DNA of 64,000 bases, taken from NCBI RefSeq assembly GCF_026745355.1, contig NC_079203.1, positions 44,248,081-44,312,080 of the forward strand, in the 5' to 3' direction. Under the pieces are notes generated by a model. It had not been told where the DNA came from and made no database searches. It saw nothing but the letters and a program-made list of their open reading frames with translations. Of this stretch, positions 32,188-43,095 are shown piece by piece (the first letter of the stretch is position 1; every line of letters begins with the position of its first letter). The stretch comes from Beta vulgaris subsp. vulgaris (taxonomy: Eukaryota > Streptophyta > Magnoliopsida > Caryophyllales > Amaranthaceae). A program made the position numbers and the translations under genes.

Positions 32188-33815
32188 ACCAAGCAACACT
32201 AACACACTCTAAAAACAAACAAAGTCAAAGGAAAGATAAAGCTACAGACACTCGACTGACTCGACAATAAAAACTTTTATCACACCACACCATTTGCGGC
32301 CACGCCATCCCCCCCTAAATCCTCCAATAAAACAGCATGAAGGTCCTTAGGGACCGCCTTAATTAACCATTTTAAATTTTTGGATCAAAGGTACCCCAAA
32401 GTTAGCCAACCAATCTGCTACTGATCTATTGGCTTCGCGATAACAGTGGACAATAGATACCTGCCACTCTTCTCGCTTCATGAGGGCTAAACACTTACGA
32501 ACAATATGGATATAAGCAGGGGAGTTGGAAGGGGACTCCCCTCCAACAAACGAACAACTATCTCAGAATCTACCACCACTTGAACCTGTTTATGCCCACC
32601 ATTCCAAGCCACACTTAATCCGCGCAAGTCTGCTAGTAGTTCCGCTCTTTTACAAGTACAAATGCTGCAATTCATAGCAAACATCTGAAACGATTCCCCT
32701 CGATGACCTCGAATCACACCTCCACCTCCAGCTGGGACCGGGTTGCTCTTGGCCACCCCATCCGTATTTAACTTTACCCAACCTACACAAGGTACACCTA
32801 ATGAAAGCTTCCGCTCGCTCTTTCTTCGGTTCGCGCAACATTACTATAGATCAATTCAAAGCATCTTTAATCTCCTTCACTCAAGCAAAGAGAAAGCTAA
32901 CCTGGTTTGCGGGTATTTGTGAAGGGAGCTACGAGCATACCTCCAACGCCAAAGCCATCAGCATGTGATACTGAACAAACGAGTCCAATTCCCATTACAC
33001 GTATTTTCAATAATCCATGAAGTCAAGGAAGAGTACCACGAAAAATTAGTCACATCCACTCCCAACTTGCGCCACAATTGAACCGCAATTGGACACTCTC
33101 TAAGGATATGGAATGTATGCTCCTCCACCTCTCCACAAGCGAATCATCGAGGATCATCCGTCATTTTACAGATGAAACGGTCATAATTCTATTTCGAATA
33201 GCCAACCAAAGAAAGAAGTGAGTTCTTTGTGGGACATTCAGTTGCCGTAATTCTTTCCATCTAATGCCTCCCTGCTCACTTCCTTCGCTTTCATTCAAAA
33301 TTATCTTCAAAGCCGAAGCAATAGTGAATGCACCCGACGGTGATCCATTCCAAAACAACTCATCCACTGCATCCTCGTCCTCAATTAAATCATGTGCTGC
33401 GATTTTACAAAGAACCTCCGCACGCAAGAAGCTTGAAAACATTTCCAATTTCCACCTAAGCGAAGCGTTCCACATTTCTTTAATTGTAGAATCTTGGATG
33501 TGCAACGGGGGCTGCGTAATAACCAACTCAATAAACGGTTTATCAGTCGCCTATATATGGTTCCCAAAAAAAGTTTTGGTGCCATTTCCCACAGTCATGT
33601 TAATTCCTTTTCGAACTACATCATCACTGCTTATGATTCCCCTCCATACATTGGACGCATTATTACGAGCCTTGAACATGTCAAAGTCGTACCTATTGTC
33701 ACAAAATTTGGCTTTAAGGACCTTCGACCATAGGGATGAAGGTTCAACAAGGACACGCCACCCTAACTTCGCAATAAAAGTCGAGTTGGCTTGTCTCATC
33801 GAACGCAACCCTTAA
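31865..33815 (-). pseudogene. LINE (plant L1-type) 3' fragment, copy 2
   Basis: Minus strand from about 33810: a region after the reverse transcriptase (ANSTFIAKLGWRVL), then the zf-RVT region (33526-33161; FLWLAIRNRIMTV), then an RNase H domain (32756-32487) with ELLADLRGLSVAWNGG and the VVDSEIVVRLLEG segment. T-rich runs at 31858-31885 on the + strand are its poly(A) tail. Frameshifts separate the parts. The 5' end is truncated and the reverse transcriptase core is absent. Confidence 0.8.
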
Positions 33816-34751
33816 CTTGAGATGATATTTCCTCTCGCTATAATATGGAGTAATACTCATGTTTGTACCATGTCTGATATGGCTCGAGCAACCCTTAACT
33901 TGTAAAACTTAATTAATCAAATTTTGTGGTTTTTGGAGACAATAATGTTACAAATGTAAAGAATATTATATAACTACTCACCACACCCCACATTTTCTTT
34001 TCGAATTTTTTATTAGTATAACCTTGGATTACAAATACAACATTTTTATGGAAAAAAAAATGAAGATAAGAAACTTTAATATGCATATGGAATTTTCAAA
34101 AGAAGATATGGGTTGCAGAGGGTACTTATGTAAGACTCTTTACCTGTGTAATGTCGTCTTCAAAATTGTTAAGTTTATTGAAAATTTACAAATCCAATAT
34201 TACTTGAGACATACGTGCAAATGTGAAGGACATTCTATAAATAATGTCAGGGTTACCATATGATTTTCCATAATATATTAGTATGATGTGAATTATATAT
34301 GATGTTTATAAAATAAATAAGTATCATTATTTTCACCAAAGGGATTTTGGGTAAACTTTTCACGTGCTCAAGCTAATTGCACAAAGAATAGAGTAAGTAT
34401 AAATTAAGGTGCCATTTTTGCTACACATATTACTTGTTTGAAAAAATTTAATATTGATCACAACAAGTCAGATATGACTATATATAAAAATAAAAGAGGG
34501 AGTTTTCTCAAATTAGTTATAACATAGACGTTATTATAGTGAAAGTTCATCAACATTCAATAATAACTATAAATAGTAATTGTTATAGGACTTCTCACTT
34601 ATACAAATTAGCAGCCTTGTGTGGCTAAATACTATAAATAGTAATCCTTGAATATATTCAAATGTTTTTAGAAGTAGATTTAGTATTTGGTGATTAATTG
34701 AGAGAGTTAATGGCAGTATCTAATTAGAGTACCATAAAGCTAAGATTTATA
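33816..34751. other. AT-rich intergenic, nothing recognised
   Basis: Only chance open frames; no conserved motif or element ends found. Confidence 0.6.
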
Positions 34752-34807
34752 AATCATGAGAGTGAATTTTTTTTTTTTTTTTTTTTAAAGAATCATGAGA
34801 GTGAATT
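34752..34807. mobile_element. Tail-only retro-insertion: poly(T) flanked by a 17-bp direct repeat
   Basis: AATCATGAGAGTGAATT occurs perfectly at 34752-34768 and 34791-34807. Between them lie only about 18 T and AAAG. This looks like a LINE-mediated insertion of little more than a poly(A) tail on the minus strand. Confidence 0.75.
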
Positions 34808-34889
34808 CATATAAGAGTATTATAGTCATTTCATATTAAGATGAAAATAAACTTGCCAAGAATGATAAACCGGGATTATTATTATTTTT

Positions 34890-35580
34890 TATGCTGAAGA
34901 GAGGGAAACATCGAGAAACAAGAAAGCAAAAGCAACAGAAAATAAAACTACAACCAAAGCAAAAAGAAACGTAAGGGGGATTAAGCATGGTAAAGCCACT
35001 CCTACAGCATCCTCATACAAAATACGACCTAAGTTTAAAGGGGGATTTCAATTAACTCTATCTTGTTGTTCTGATTGACTCCTTAATTGGCTAACCAATT
35101 TGCTACACGATCTCCTTCCTGATAGTAATGGTTAGTATCTATTTTCCAGCTTGAATCCAATATCATCTGTCGGCATCTATGGATAATATGAGTGAACATT
35201 CCTCCATAAGCTTCATCATCTTGCAGTGCTAAAATTGTAGCCTTGTTATCCATTTGAACTTGGAGTTTCGAAATTCCTATACGTTTGGCTAAAATCTAGC
35301 CCAAATTCAACAACTTTTACCTTAGCTATAAAAGCATGACAACAGCCCAAAATTAGAGAATAAGCATGTTGGAGTGCACCGAAACTATCTCGAATTATTC
35401 CTACCCTCCCTAGCTAGGCCTAGAAAGCCTTTTGCAACCCCATCCAAATTTAAAACCAACCAGCCAGGGGGAGAAGCTAACCATCTTATGTAGAACACGA
35501 ACAGTAGGTTGGGAATCATGTTCAAGCACACTGCATCCCAGATTGCGCCAAGCCTCTTCAAAACGAGTCATAAAAAAAGC
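34890..35580 (-). pseudogene. LINE RNase H fragment, copy 3
   Basis: The minus strand near 35460-35420 reads WLVLNLDGVAKGF, the start of a plant L1 RNase H domain, and continues leftward through a GIIRDSFGALQHAYSL-like stretch. It is disrupted by stops and shifts. It is more decayed than copies 1 and 2. Confidence 0.65.
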
Positions 35581-35771
35581 ATTGATAAGTTATAATAGTT
35601 AAAGAATACTTGTAACATTGATTATAATAGCTAAAGAATACTTATGACATTGATAAGTCATTAACAACTATCATGAGCGAAACCAGAGAGGGCCGGCAAG
35701 GGATTGACCCTTATAGCCCTTCCCCACGGCCCATATACAGTGGTCCTATAAAGTTTTGTTTATAAATCAAA

Positions 35772-36703
35772 GGATTATTTGTGAGAAACCACCTTTATAA
35801 CCACTTTTTTTATGAGAAACCTCCCTTTTTTAAAAAAAAAGGGAATGCAACCACCTTTTTTGTTCTTTTTTTTTTAAGCCACCACTTGTCGGAATCCGGT
35901 GATTAACCTCGATTTTCCGGCGTTGACCATCATAGAACTCAATTTTGTTCTAGATTTTTGGCATTTCATCCACCTTCACACCTTCTCCCTTCTTCTTCTA
36001 GCATCTTCCTCCCTCGATTTTTTTTTTGAAATTTCAGAGCAAGGGAGGAGGAATTAAGGGCGAAAGAGGAAGCAGAGGAAAGGGTGGACACGCTGCGCGG
36101 GGGGGGGGGGTTGCCGGAAGAGGGGGTTTGCTGAGGATGCGAGGGGGGTTGTTGGGGGATGCGAGGGGGGAGGGGGGTTGTCGGGGATGCGAGGAGGGAG
36201 GAGGTAGCTGAGGATGCGAGAGGGGAAAGGGGTTGCCGGAGGTTGCGAGGGGGGAGGGGGTGTTGCCAGGGATGCGGCGAGGGAGAGAGGATTGGGGTTA
36301 GGAGGGTGGGGATGGTCGGGGGAGGGGGTTGCGGGGGGATGGGGCTGCGGGTGGGATAAAGCTGGGAGGGTGGGGCTGGGCGGCGATGAGTGGGGAGGCC
36401 TGAGGTTAGGGGTGGTGGCAGTAGGGGAAAAGGATATATGGTCGTGGTGGCGGCAACAATGGTGGCTTGGTGGTGGTGATTTTCACAGAAGAAAGATAAT
36501 TGAGTAATAATGGCGAAAATCTGAAAAAATAGTTTCTATGATGGTCAATGCGGAAAAAGTTAGGTCAACGACTTAATTCCGGTAAGTGGTGGTTTCCCGC
36601 AAAAAATAAAACCAAAAAGGTGGTTGGGTACCCTTTTTTTTAAAAGGTGGTTTCTCACAAAAAAAAAAAAGTGTTATAAAAGATGGATTCTGACAAATTT
36701 TCC
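35772..36703. mobile_element. MULE-type inverted-repeat element with G-rich core, 932 bp, 9-bp target duplication
   Basis: TAAATCAAA is duplicated at 35763-35771 and 36704-36712. The left end GGATTATTTGTGAGAAACC and the right end read inward GGAAAATTTGTCAGAATCC begin inverted arms of about 190 bp at roughly 75% similarity. The core (36040-36420) is extremely G-rich on the + strand, so glycine/arginine-rich open frames there are not evidence of genes. Confidence 0.85.
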
Positions 36704-36873
36704 TAAATCAAATGAGGCTTCTATGGACTTGAAGTAGATGGTCGACTTGGTGGCTAATGACTTGGTGAAAAATTTAAGTGGTTATGAGGGGAAGTGCTCT
36801 TGACAACAAAAAATATATTCACTCTATTTTTTAAATTTATTACATCCTCTATACTCCCTCTGTATGTTTTTAT

Positions 36874-37553
36874 CGGTTATTTCACCAAATACCCTTGACA
36901 AAAAAATTTATTCACCAAATACCCCAGTTTTTTTCAAAATTCACCATATACACCTGACTTTTAACAAAATTCACCAGATACCCCAAATTTTTTAAAAAAT
37001 GACAAACAATGCCCTTAATGACTAACGGTTGTTAACTCCGTTAGTCATTAGTGTTAACTAACCTAATTAACCCTAAAAAACTTTAATTAACCTAAAAAAC
37101 CTAACTAACACTAACCCCTCTCTCTCCCCTAACCCACCACCCCCAACAACCCTATCCCCACCACCCCTCCCCCTCCACCTCCCACGCAACCCTAGACCCA
37201 CCCTCCTCCTACCCCACAGCCCCCCCTCCCTCAGCCCGCAGCCGCACCCTCCCCCTCCCCCAGTCCGAGCCCGAATCCTCCCACGCAACCCCAGATTAAT
37301 TAGGTTGATTTAGGATTAATTAGGTTGATTTAGGATTAATTAGGTTGATTTAGGATTAATTAGGTTGACTTAGGGTTAATTAGGTTGACTTAGGGCAAAC
37401 TTGTAAATATATACTAACGGAGACTAATGTCCGTTAACTTTTGGGGTATCTGGTGAATTTTGTTAAAAGTCAGGGGTATATGGTGAATTTTGAAAAAAGT
37501 TAGGGTATTTGGTGAATAAATTTTTTTGTCAAGGGTATTTGGTGAAAAAGCCG
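36874..37553. mobile_element. Inverted-repeat family with telomere-like core, copy D
   Basis: The left end CGGTTATTTCACCAAATAC and right end GTATTTGGTGAAAAAGCCG carry the family words (CACCATATACACC, GGTATATGGTGAAT, ACTAACGG). The core is C-rich and then contains a 20-bp minisatellite. No clear TSD. Confidence 0.75.
37294..37394. repeat. 20-bp minisatellite, five units
   Basis: ATTAATTAGGTTGATTTAGG is repeated five times, the last two units carrying GACTTAGGG variants. It lies inside copy D. Confidence 0.9.
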
Positions 37554-37715
37554 TAAAAAAAAAAACTTTGCTCTCCTTCTCCATCTAATAGTATTCTACC
37601 TACTCATTTATTGTGAACTTTTACCCCCATCAATCGGTAATTATTTGTAAGTTTAGAAAATTGCTAATTAATTTCAATGGGTCTTCACCTCTTACGAATT
37701 TTCCCCATCAAAATA

Positions 37716-40106
37716 TCTCTATTACATAAGAGAAGGGAGGGAGCAATAGTGTCCTCTTTTGAAATGTCTATTTTACATCCCATTCCTTTCTAAATTACAA
37801 AAGGAATGTCAATACCAAAATGGGGGTTCTAACAAAGCCACCGAAAATTAAATTTCAACATCTCTCAGAAATCACTTATATCAGGAAACTTTACAAATCA
37901 CTCATAGAATTGAGAAAATCACGTTGAAAAAATCACGCAAATCACTCAAATGATCAGGAAACTTTACAAAAACTAAAAATTAACTTACAAACTAAAACTA
38001 ATATACTAGGACGTCAATACATACAAAAACATTCACAAAATTCACTTACAAATCATTGTAATAAAAAACCATTCACAATTACATAGTCACAAAAATTACC
38101 TATAAACACAAATCTGAGAAAAATATAAGATTTTGACAGTCATATCACACATTCGTCCCGACGATTTTCGAACTTTCAAATAGGTACGTACATAATTCTT
38201 TTAATCTTCAAAGTTATTTCATATTAGTCGACTGTTATGTAGTTGAAAAAATAGAGATAATAACAATTAGTTGAGAAGGACTTTTATATAATTAGACTTA
38301 AATTTGATTCATTTTCATATAAAATCAAAAAACAAGATGTGTATGAAATTTGATTCATCTATGACACTGATAAAAAGTAATGATTTTAGTTCTTTTTTTT
38401 AAAATTCCAATATAAAATTTTTACCAAAAACTTTTGCAAAATATCCATGTTCAGAAATAAATTTTGACAAAACAACATCAAACCTTTTTGCGAACAACTT
38501 CTGCAAAAATCCATTTTCAGAAAAATAAAATTACTTTAATTTGCGAAATCAGACTGTGTACTAAAAAATTAAAATTTCATTTCAAATATAATTGAAACTC
38601 AAAGTGTTAAAATTTAGAAAAGGAGAAAAATTAAAAATGACCATTTCATGCGATATTAGATTGTGTATGAAAAACTTAAAATTTCATTTCAAATATAATT
38701 CAAATGGTGTTCAAATTTAGAAAAGGAGAAAAATTAAAATCATCATTTGATGCCGAATTAGATTGTGTATGCAAATTTTAAAATTTCATTTTAAATATAA
38801 TTGAAACTCAAATTAAAATGATGAAAATTTTAAATATCAATTTGTGAAATCAGAATTTGGAAGTTAGACCAGGAAAAAAAACTAAAATTGTATTGTACTT
38901 TTCGGTTACAAAATTACTGAAATCCATGATTTAAGAAATTACCTTTCTTTGTTACAAAATCGACCCAATTAGATCTACTGCTTCATGAGACTTGAATTGA
39001 AATGCTTGATTTTTGTATGTTGTTCTTTGACGTTGACTTGAAAATCTACTGTTGCATGTATTTCTTTGATGTTGTTCGCAAATTAGATCTACTGCTTCAG
39101 ACTTGAAACACCTGATTTTGTTATTGTATATTGCATACTTTGATGAATTGGGTTCCTTCAAATATGAACTAGGTTCCTTCAAAATATAGGTTGTAGATTT
39201 GTAGTGAGAGGAGAGAGAGAATAATAGTTAGAAATGTACTGAAATTTTTAGGTCGAGAGGATAGAGAGAATGAATAGTTGGAGCATTGTTTTTTTTTTTG
39301 GTCTAATGATCTTGAGTTCACTCTCTCTCTTCAGCGATTTAAGTAGCAAGTTCTAATGTGAGTTCCTAATGTGAAATAATAAAGTTGATGCCAAAATCAT
39401 TCAACGGTCAATAATGAAGTTGATGAAGCCAATGCACTGTAAAAGTTGGCTTCAAAATATAGGCTTGGAAAAGTTGGCTTAATTAAGCAACAATATATGT
39501 ACTCACTGTCTTCTATTGACAACAGCCTCAGTTTATATTTAAAGACATTGACTATTGACAAGGAAAAAAAAAGTTCAATTTGTCAATAGCCTCCATTTAT
39601 ATTTAAAGACATTGACTATTGACATTAATAAAAAAAAGGTTTTAGTTTGGTTGTTATATAACATTAGGATGTGATTTTTTTTAGCCATGAAAGATGGCTA
39701 ATTAGTTCAAATTAATCTATTTTTTAAAAAGTAGTGCTTCATGTCTACTCTTATGTTTAGACTAAGTAGTGGAATTAGAAATTAGATGGGTATGTATCAC
39801 TTTTGACAAAGTAGTGGAATTAGAAATTAGATGGGGTATGTATCACTTTTGACAAAGTAGTGGAATTATACAGTGAGAGAAAATAATCTGATGAGAAAAT
39901 AAATGAACTTTCTCGAGAAAGAAGAAGGTTTTGATCCCCTCGAGTATCTGGTTTGAATTGGGGGAAATTGATGAAGATGATGTTCAATTGAATAGAGAGA
40001 GAAAAAATATTACGTGAAATGCAGAAATATAGGTATAGTAATTGGGGGAGTAGTGGTTTGATTTGGGGAAAATGTCGTCGCATGCATCGCGTGCATTAAA
40101 AGCTAG
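37716..40106 (+). mobile_element. Non-autonomous Helitron, 2.39 kb
   Basis: Starts TCTCTATTACATAAGAG after an A and ends with a hairpin-like GCATGCATCGCGTGC, a short spacer and CTAG before a T. The 5' 370 bp matches the fragment at 19880-20248. It carries internal tandem repeats (38549-38860, about 105 bp; 39770-39870, about 51 bp). No Rep or helicase coding. Confidence 0.8.
38549..38860. repeat. Three diverged tandem units of about 105 bp inside a Helitron
   Basis: AGATTGTGTATG-type starts occur at about 38549, 38658 and 38759, each followed by AAAATTTCATTTCAAATATA. Confidence 0.8.
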
Positions 40107-40324
40107 TTATGATATAGGCCATAAATCGCTGCGCGGGTTGTAAGTAAGTTTTTTTTTAATACAAAATCATAGATTTATAAGTCACATGCTAATAATTTCT
40201 AGATCTATCTAAAATTATTTTCATAGTGTTCTTAAAGATTGTAAACATTGACAATAGGCCATGATATTGATGGTTTCATTCATATGGAACAATTGAGTAA
40301 AAACTTCTTTTCGTTTTGAAATAA

Positions 40325-40995
40325 GAGTCTGTTCTCTTTGGCATGAAACAACTGAATTAAACTGATTGCAACTTGCCCTCAAAAAAAAAAAAAAAAAAAC
40401 TAATTGCAACTGATTGAACTGAACCGAATTGAATTAAATTAAATTATAACTAATAGTAGTGATAATAATAGAATAGAATATTATTTAATTAATAATAAAT
40501 TCATAATAATAATTTATTAATAATAATAAGTCATTAAATAAAATAATAATAAATTATTTTAATAAATTATTTTAATAAATTATTAAATAATAATAAATTA
40601 TTGTGAGATAGATGGAGTAGTCCTTAATAAACAGATAAACTAATAACTTGACGAACAAAATTAGAATATCGAAGTATAGAATGTACTTTATCGCCCAACG
40701 CTTAAAAAGAATGTTACAAATTTAATAGGATGTGTACATTAGCAATACTAAAATAATAATATTATTATTTTTAATAAAAATAATATTAAAAGCAATAGTA
40801 ATAGGAGTAATAATAATAATAATTGTAATTATGATATTAATATTTATAATAGTAATAGTAATAGTAGTAATAATAATTATATTGATAATAATTATTAATT
40901 TTATTATTAGAAAATTAAATGACTGAACCAAACTGAACTGAACTGATTGCAACTAAATTGAATTGAACTTAAAATAAGTTGTGGAGAACATGCCT
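40325..40995 (+). mobile_element. Tourist-like MITE of the TTCAG family, copy 5, enlarged
   Basis: GAGTCTGTTCTC and GAGAACATGCCT ends are flanked by TAA on both sides (40322-40324 and 40996-40998). Only the subterminal parts keep the CTGAA pentamers. The centre is taken up by AATAAT-type simple repeats (40440-40920), and a poly(A) insertion lies at 40374-40398. Confidence 0.75.
40361..40411. mobile_element. Tail-only retro-insertion inside Tourist copy 5
   Basis: ACTGATTGCAACT (40361-40373) and ACTAATTGCAACT (40399-40411) flank only TGCCCTC plus about 18 A. It has the same logic as 34752-34807. Confidence 0.65.
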
Positions 40996-41205
40996 TAAGT
41001 AAAGACTTGTCTCAAAAAGCTCTTACATGGAGTTAAAGAGTCCTGTAAAAAAACGTGGAGTAAAGATAAGTGTTTCATTTATTTTAGAACGAAAAAAGTA
41101 TATAAATGAGAAATATTTTTTATTAAAATAATTAATAGTTATGTCACATTTTTTCTTGGCTAAAATGGATAACATATTCCCATTGTGCTACTATCTATAT
41201 AAATA

Positions 41206-41350
41206 CTTCCTCTGTTTCATAATAAGTGAAACACTTTCCTAATTTGGAATAATCACAATCAGTGAAATCAAACTCCAAATAGTAGAAAAAAGTTCATTCT
41301 TATTACAAATATACCACAAAAAAGTGAGAGGAGACCACAAACGGAGGAAG
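41206..41350. mobile_element. Stowaway-like MITE, 145 bp
   Basis: CTTCCTCTGTTTCATAATAAG at the left and AAACGGAGGAAG at the right are inverted, with TA on both sides (41204-41205 and 41351-41352). Confidence 0.85.
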
Positions 41351-41351
41351 T

Positions 41352-42360
41352 ATATTAAAAGACGTGCATGATAATGTATACATTAGAGATGGCAATGGGT
41401 AGGATCTGGACAGGGTCCTCTAAGATCCAGATCCGTTTTTTAGGCAAGAATCCATATTCTACCCGGATCCATTGGGTAATAAGAATGAGGATCCAGATCC
41501 AGATCCATATGGATCCTATAGATCCGGGTCCTAAACGGATCCAAAACGGATCCTTGCTTATTTTCTTCAAACTACCCTAATTTTCACAAAAATTAAAGAT
41601 TTTAAACAATAAAGTCATCTAATATCAACCAAATACATTTAATTTTTGAAAAATAACCATTGCGTATACTTGCAACTATTCAATTATCAAACTGTATGTA
41701 GATTAGTTATCAACCCGATTTTCGAACTTAACTATCTAATATATTCGCACAAAAATCACACATTAATTAGAACAAATCCGAAATTCAAGCGAAAATCTGT
41801 TTTACATGTAATAACTAATATTAACAAAATATAATATTATATTATAATAATATGATTTAAAACGGGTAAACGGATCTGGATCTGGGTAATTATTTAAGAC
41901 CGGGTCCAGATCCGTTTTTTTCAAGGAGGATCCAGATCCTACCCGGATCTATAGGGTCCAAAATATGAGGATCCAGATCCATTTTTTACGGATCTGGATC
42001 CACGGATCCGGGTAGGGTCCATTACCCACTGCCATCTCTAGTATACATGCTACATGTCACCTCTGTTACTCCAGTAGAATTGTCCAATGTGTATACAAGT
42101 CACTCATGTCAATTAAAAAAAGTAAAATTAACTTGCAATAAGGTTTGAACCCGTGACCTCTTGCTGTTATACATGACACAATTACCATCTCAACCAACTT
42201 TTAATCATGCTTTAAGTATCCACATTATTATATTTGTACAGTTTAAATGTTGAGTTTCTCTTAATATATTTTAATGGGAATGAAAAAAATGCATATCAAG
42301 TTCGAAAAACAATACCAACTCGAGACAACATTCGAGCCCAAATATTATTATTTATTTAAA
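41352..42360 (-). repeat. Dispersed repeat R, copy 2, split by a hAT MITE
   Basis: Similar to 12341-12690 in order and orientation. On the minus strand TTGGTTGAGATGG (A-box like, near 42207) is followed by GGTCACGGGTTCAAACC (B-box like, near 42155), a tRNA-derived promoter layout. Sequence upstream of the A box is also shared between copies, so the repeat is longer than a simple SINE. Confidence 0.65.
41384..42040. mobile_element. hAT-type MITE with GGATCC-rich core, 657 bp, 8-bp target duplication
   Basis: GTATACAT is duplicated at 41376-41383 and 42041-42048. Ends TAGAGATGGCA and TGCCATCTCTA are perfect inverted repeats. Both subterminal zones are dense in GGATCC/AGATCC words. No ORF. Confidence 0.9.
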
Positions 42361-42573
42361 TATAGTACAATGTTGAAGGCTTATATCATCACCTAACTCT
42401 ATGTCATTAATTTTTGATTAATTATTCTAAATATTTACACCAGGATTTTATGCGAAAATCATAAAGGAAAATCTTGAATCTATAAAACAAAATTTTTTTT
42501 GCAACTTACACAAGTCTAAAAGCTAGTAGAGTTTTATTCTACATTTATTTTATCAAGCATTAATTATCTGAGA

Positions 42574-43095
42574 TCTTTATTATATAAGCCAAGGGAGGAG
42601 GTGTGGTGTCCTTTTTTGAAGTGACTAAAATACCCTTAATGATCTAATAAATGGAATGAAAAAAATTACAAAAGCAAATCATTTAAAAATTCTCATTCCA
42701 ACTTGCCATTTAAAACAAGTTTAAAATGGTATATGCATCAAATACTTCAATCAAAAATTAAATGGACAAAATATTTATACTTTATAAAAAAAGATGGCAT
42801 ATACATAATGTACACATGAAAAGTCTGAACATTCACTACCTTTGATACTCTTTAATCCAGTTAAACCAACTCATTGTTTTTGTTCTTTTTGTTCAATATT
42901 CATTCACAAAAAATTAATGTTAACAATCACTCATGACATTTTTTTTTTTTACATTGGCGAATTAATATATCTAAATTCATCTAACTGTTGAATTTTTCAC
43001 ATTTAAGTTTAATCATAAATAAAGTACGAATGGAGTATCTAATAGAATAACAAATTTTGAAATTAACGCACGCATCGCGTGCATATGAAAGCTAG
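42574..43095 (+). mobile_element. Non-autonomous Helitron, 522 bp
   Basis: Starts TCTTTATTATATAAGCC after an A and ends with the perfect hairpin GCACGCATCGCGTGC, a short spacer and CTAG before a T. Same family as 37716-40106 and 18913-19655. Confidence 0.85.

Noticed and set aside
33264..33815. A 183-codon plus-strand gene
   Set aside because: It is the antisense shadow of LINE copy 2, whose minus strand shows recognisable zf-RVT/RNase H motifs.
36026..36507. Overlapping glycine/arginine-rich open frames
   Set aside because: Low-complexity G-rich core of a MULE-type element; frames overlap with no codon structure.
36850..36870. Left end of a Stowaway MITE (TACTCCCTCTGTATG)
   Set aside because: No matching right end was found beyond copy D, so it could be chance or a remnant.
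40722..40952. Isoleucine-rich open frames on both strands
   Set aside because: AATAAT simple repeats inside Tourist copy 5.
42140..42215. A tRNA gene on the minus strand
   Set aside because: A- and B-box-like words are present, but no cloverleaf arms pair convincingly; it belongs to a dispersed repeat.
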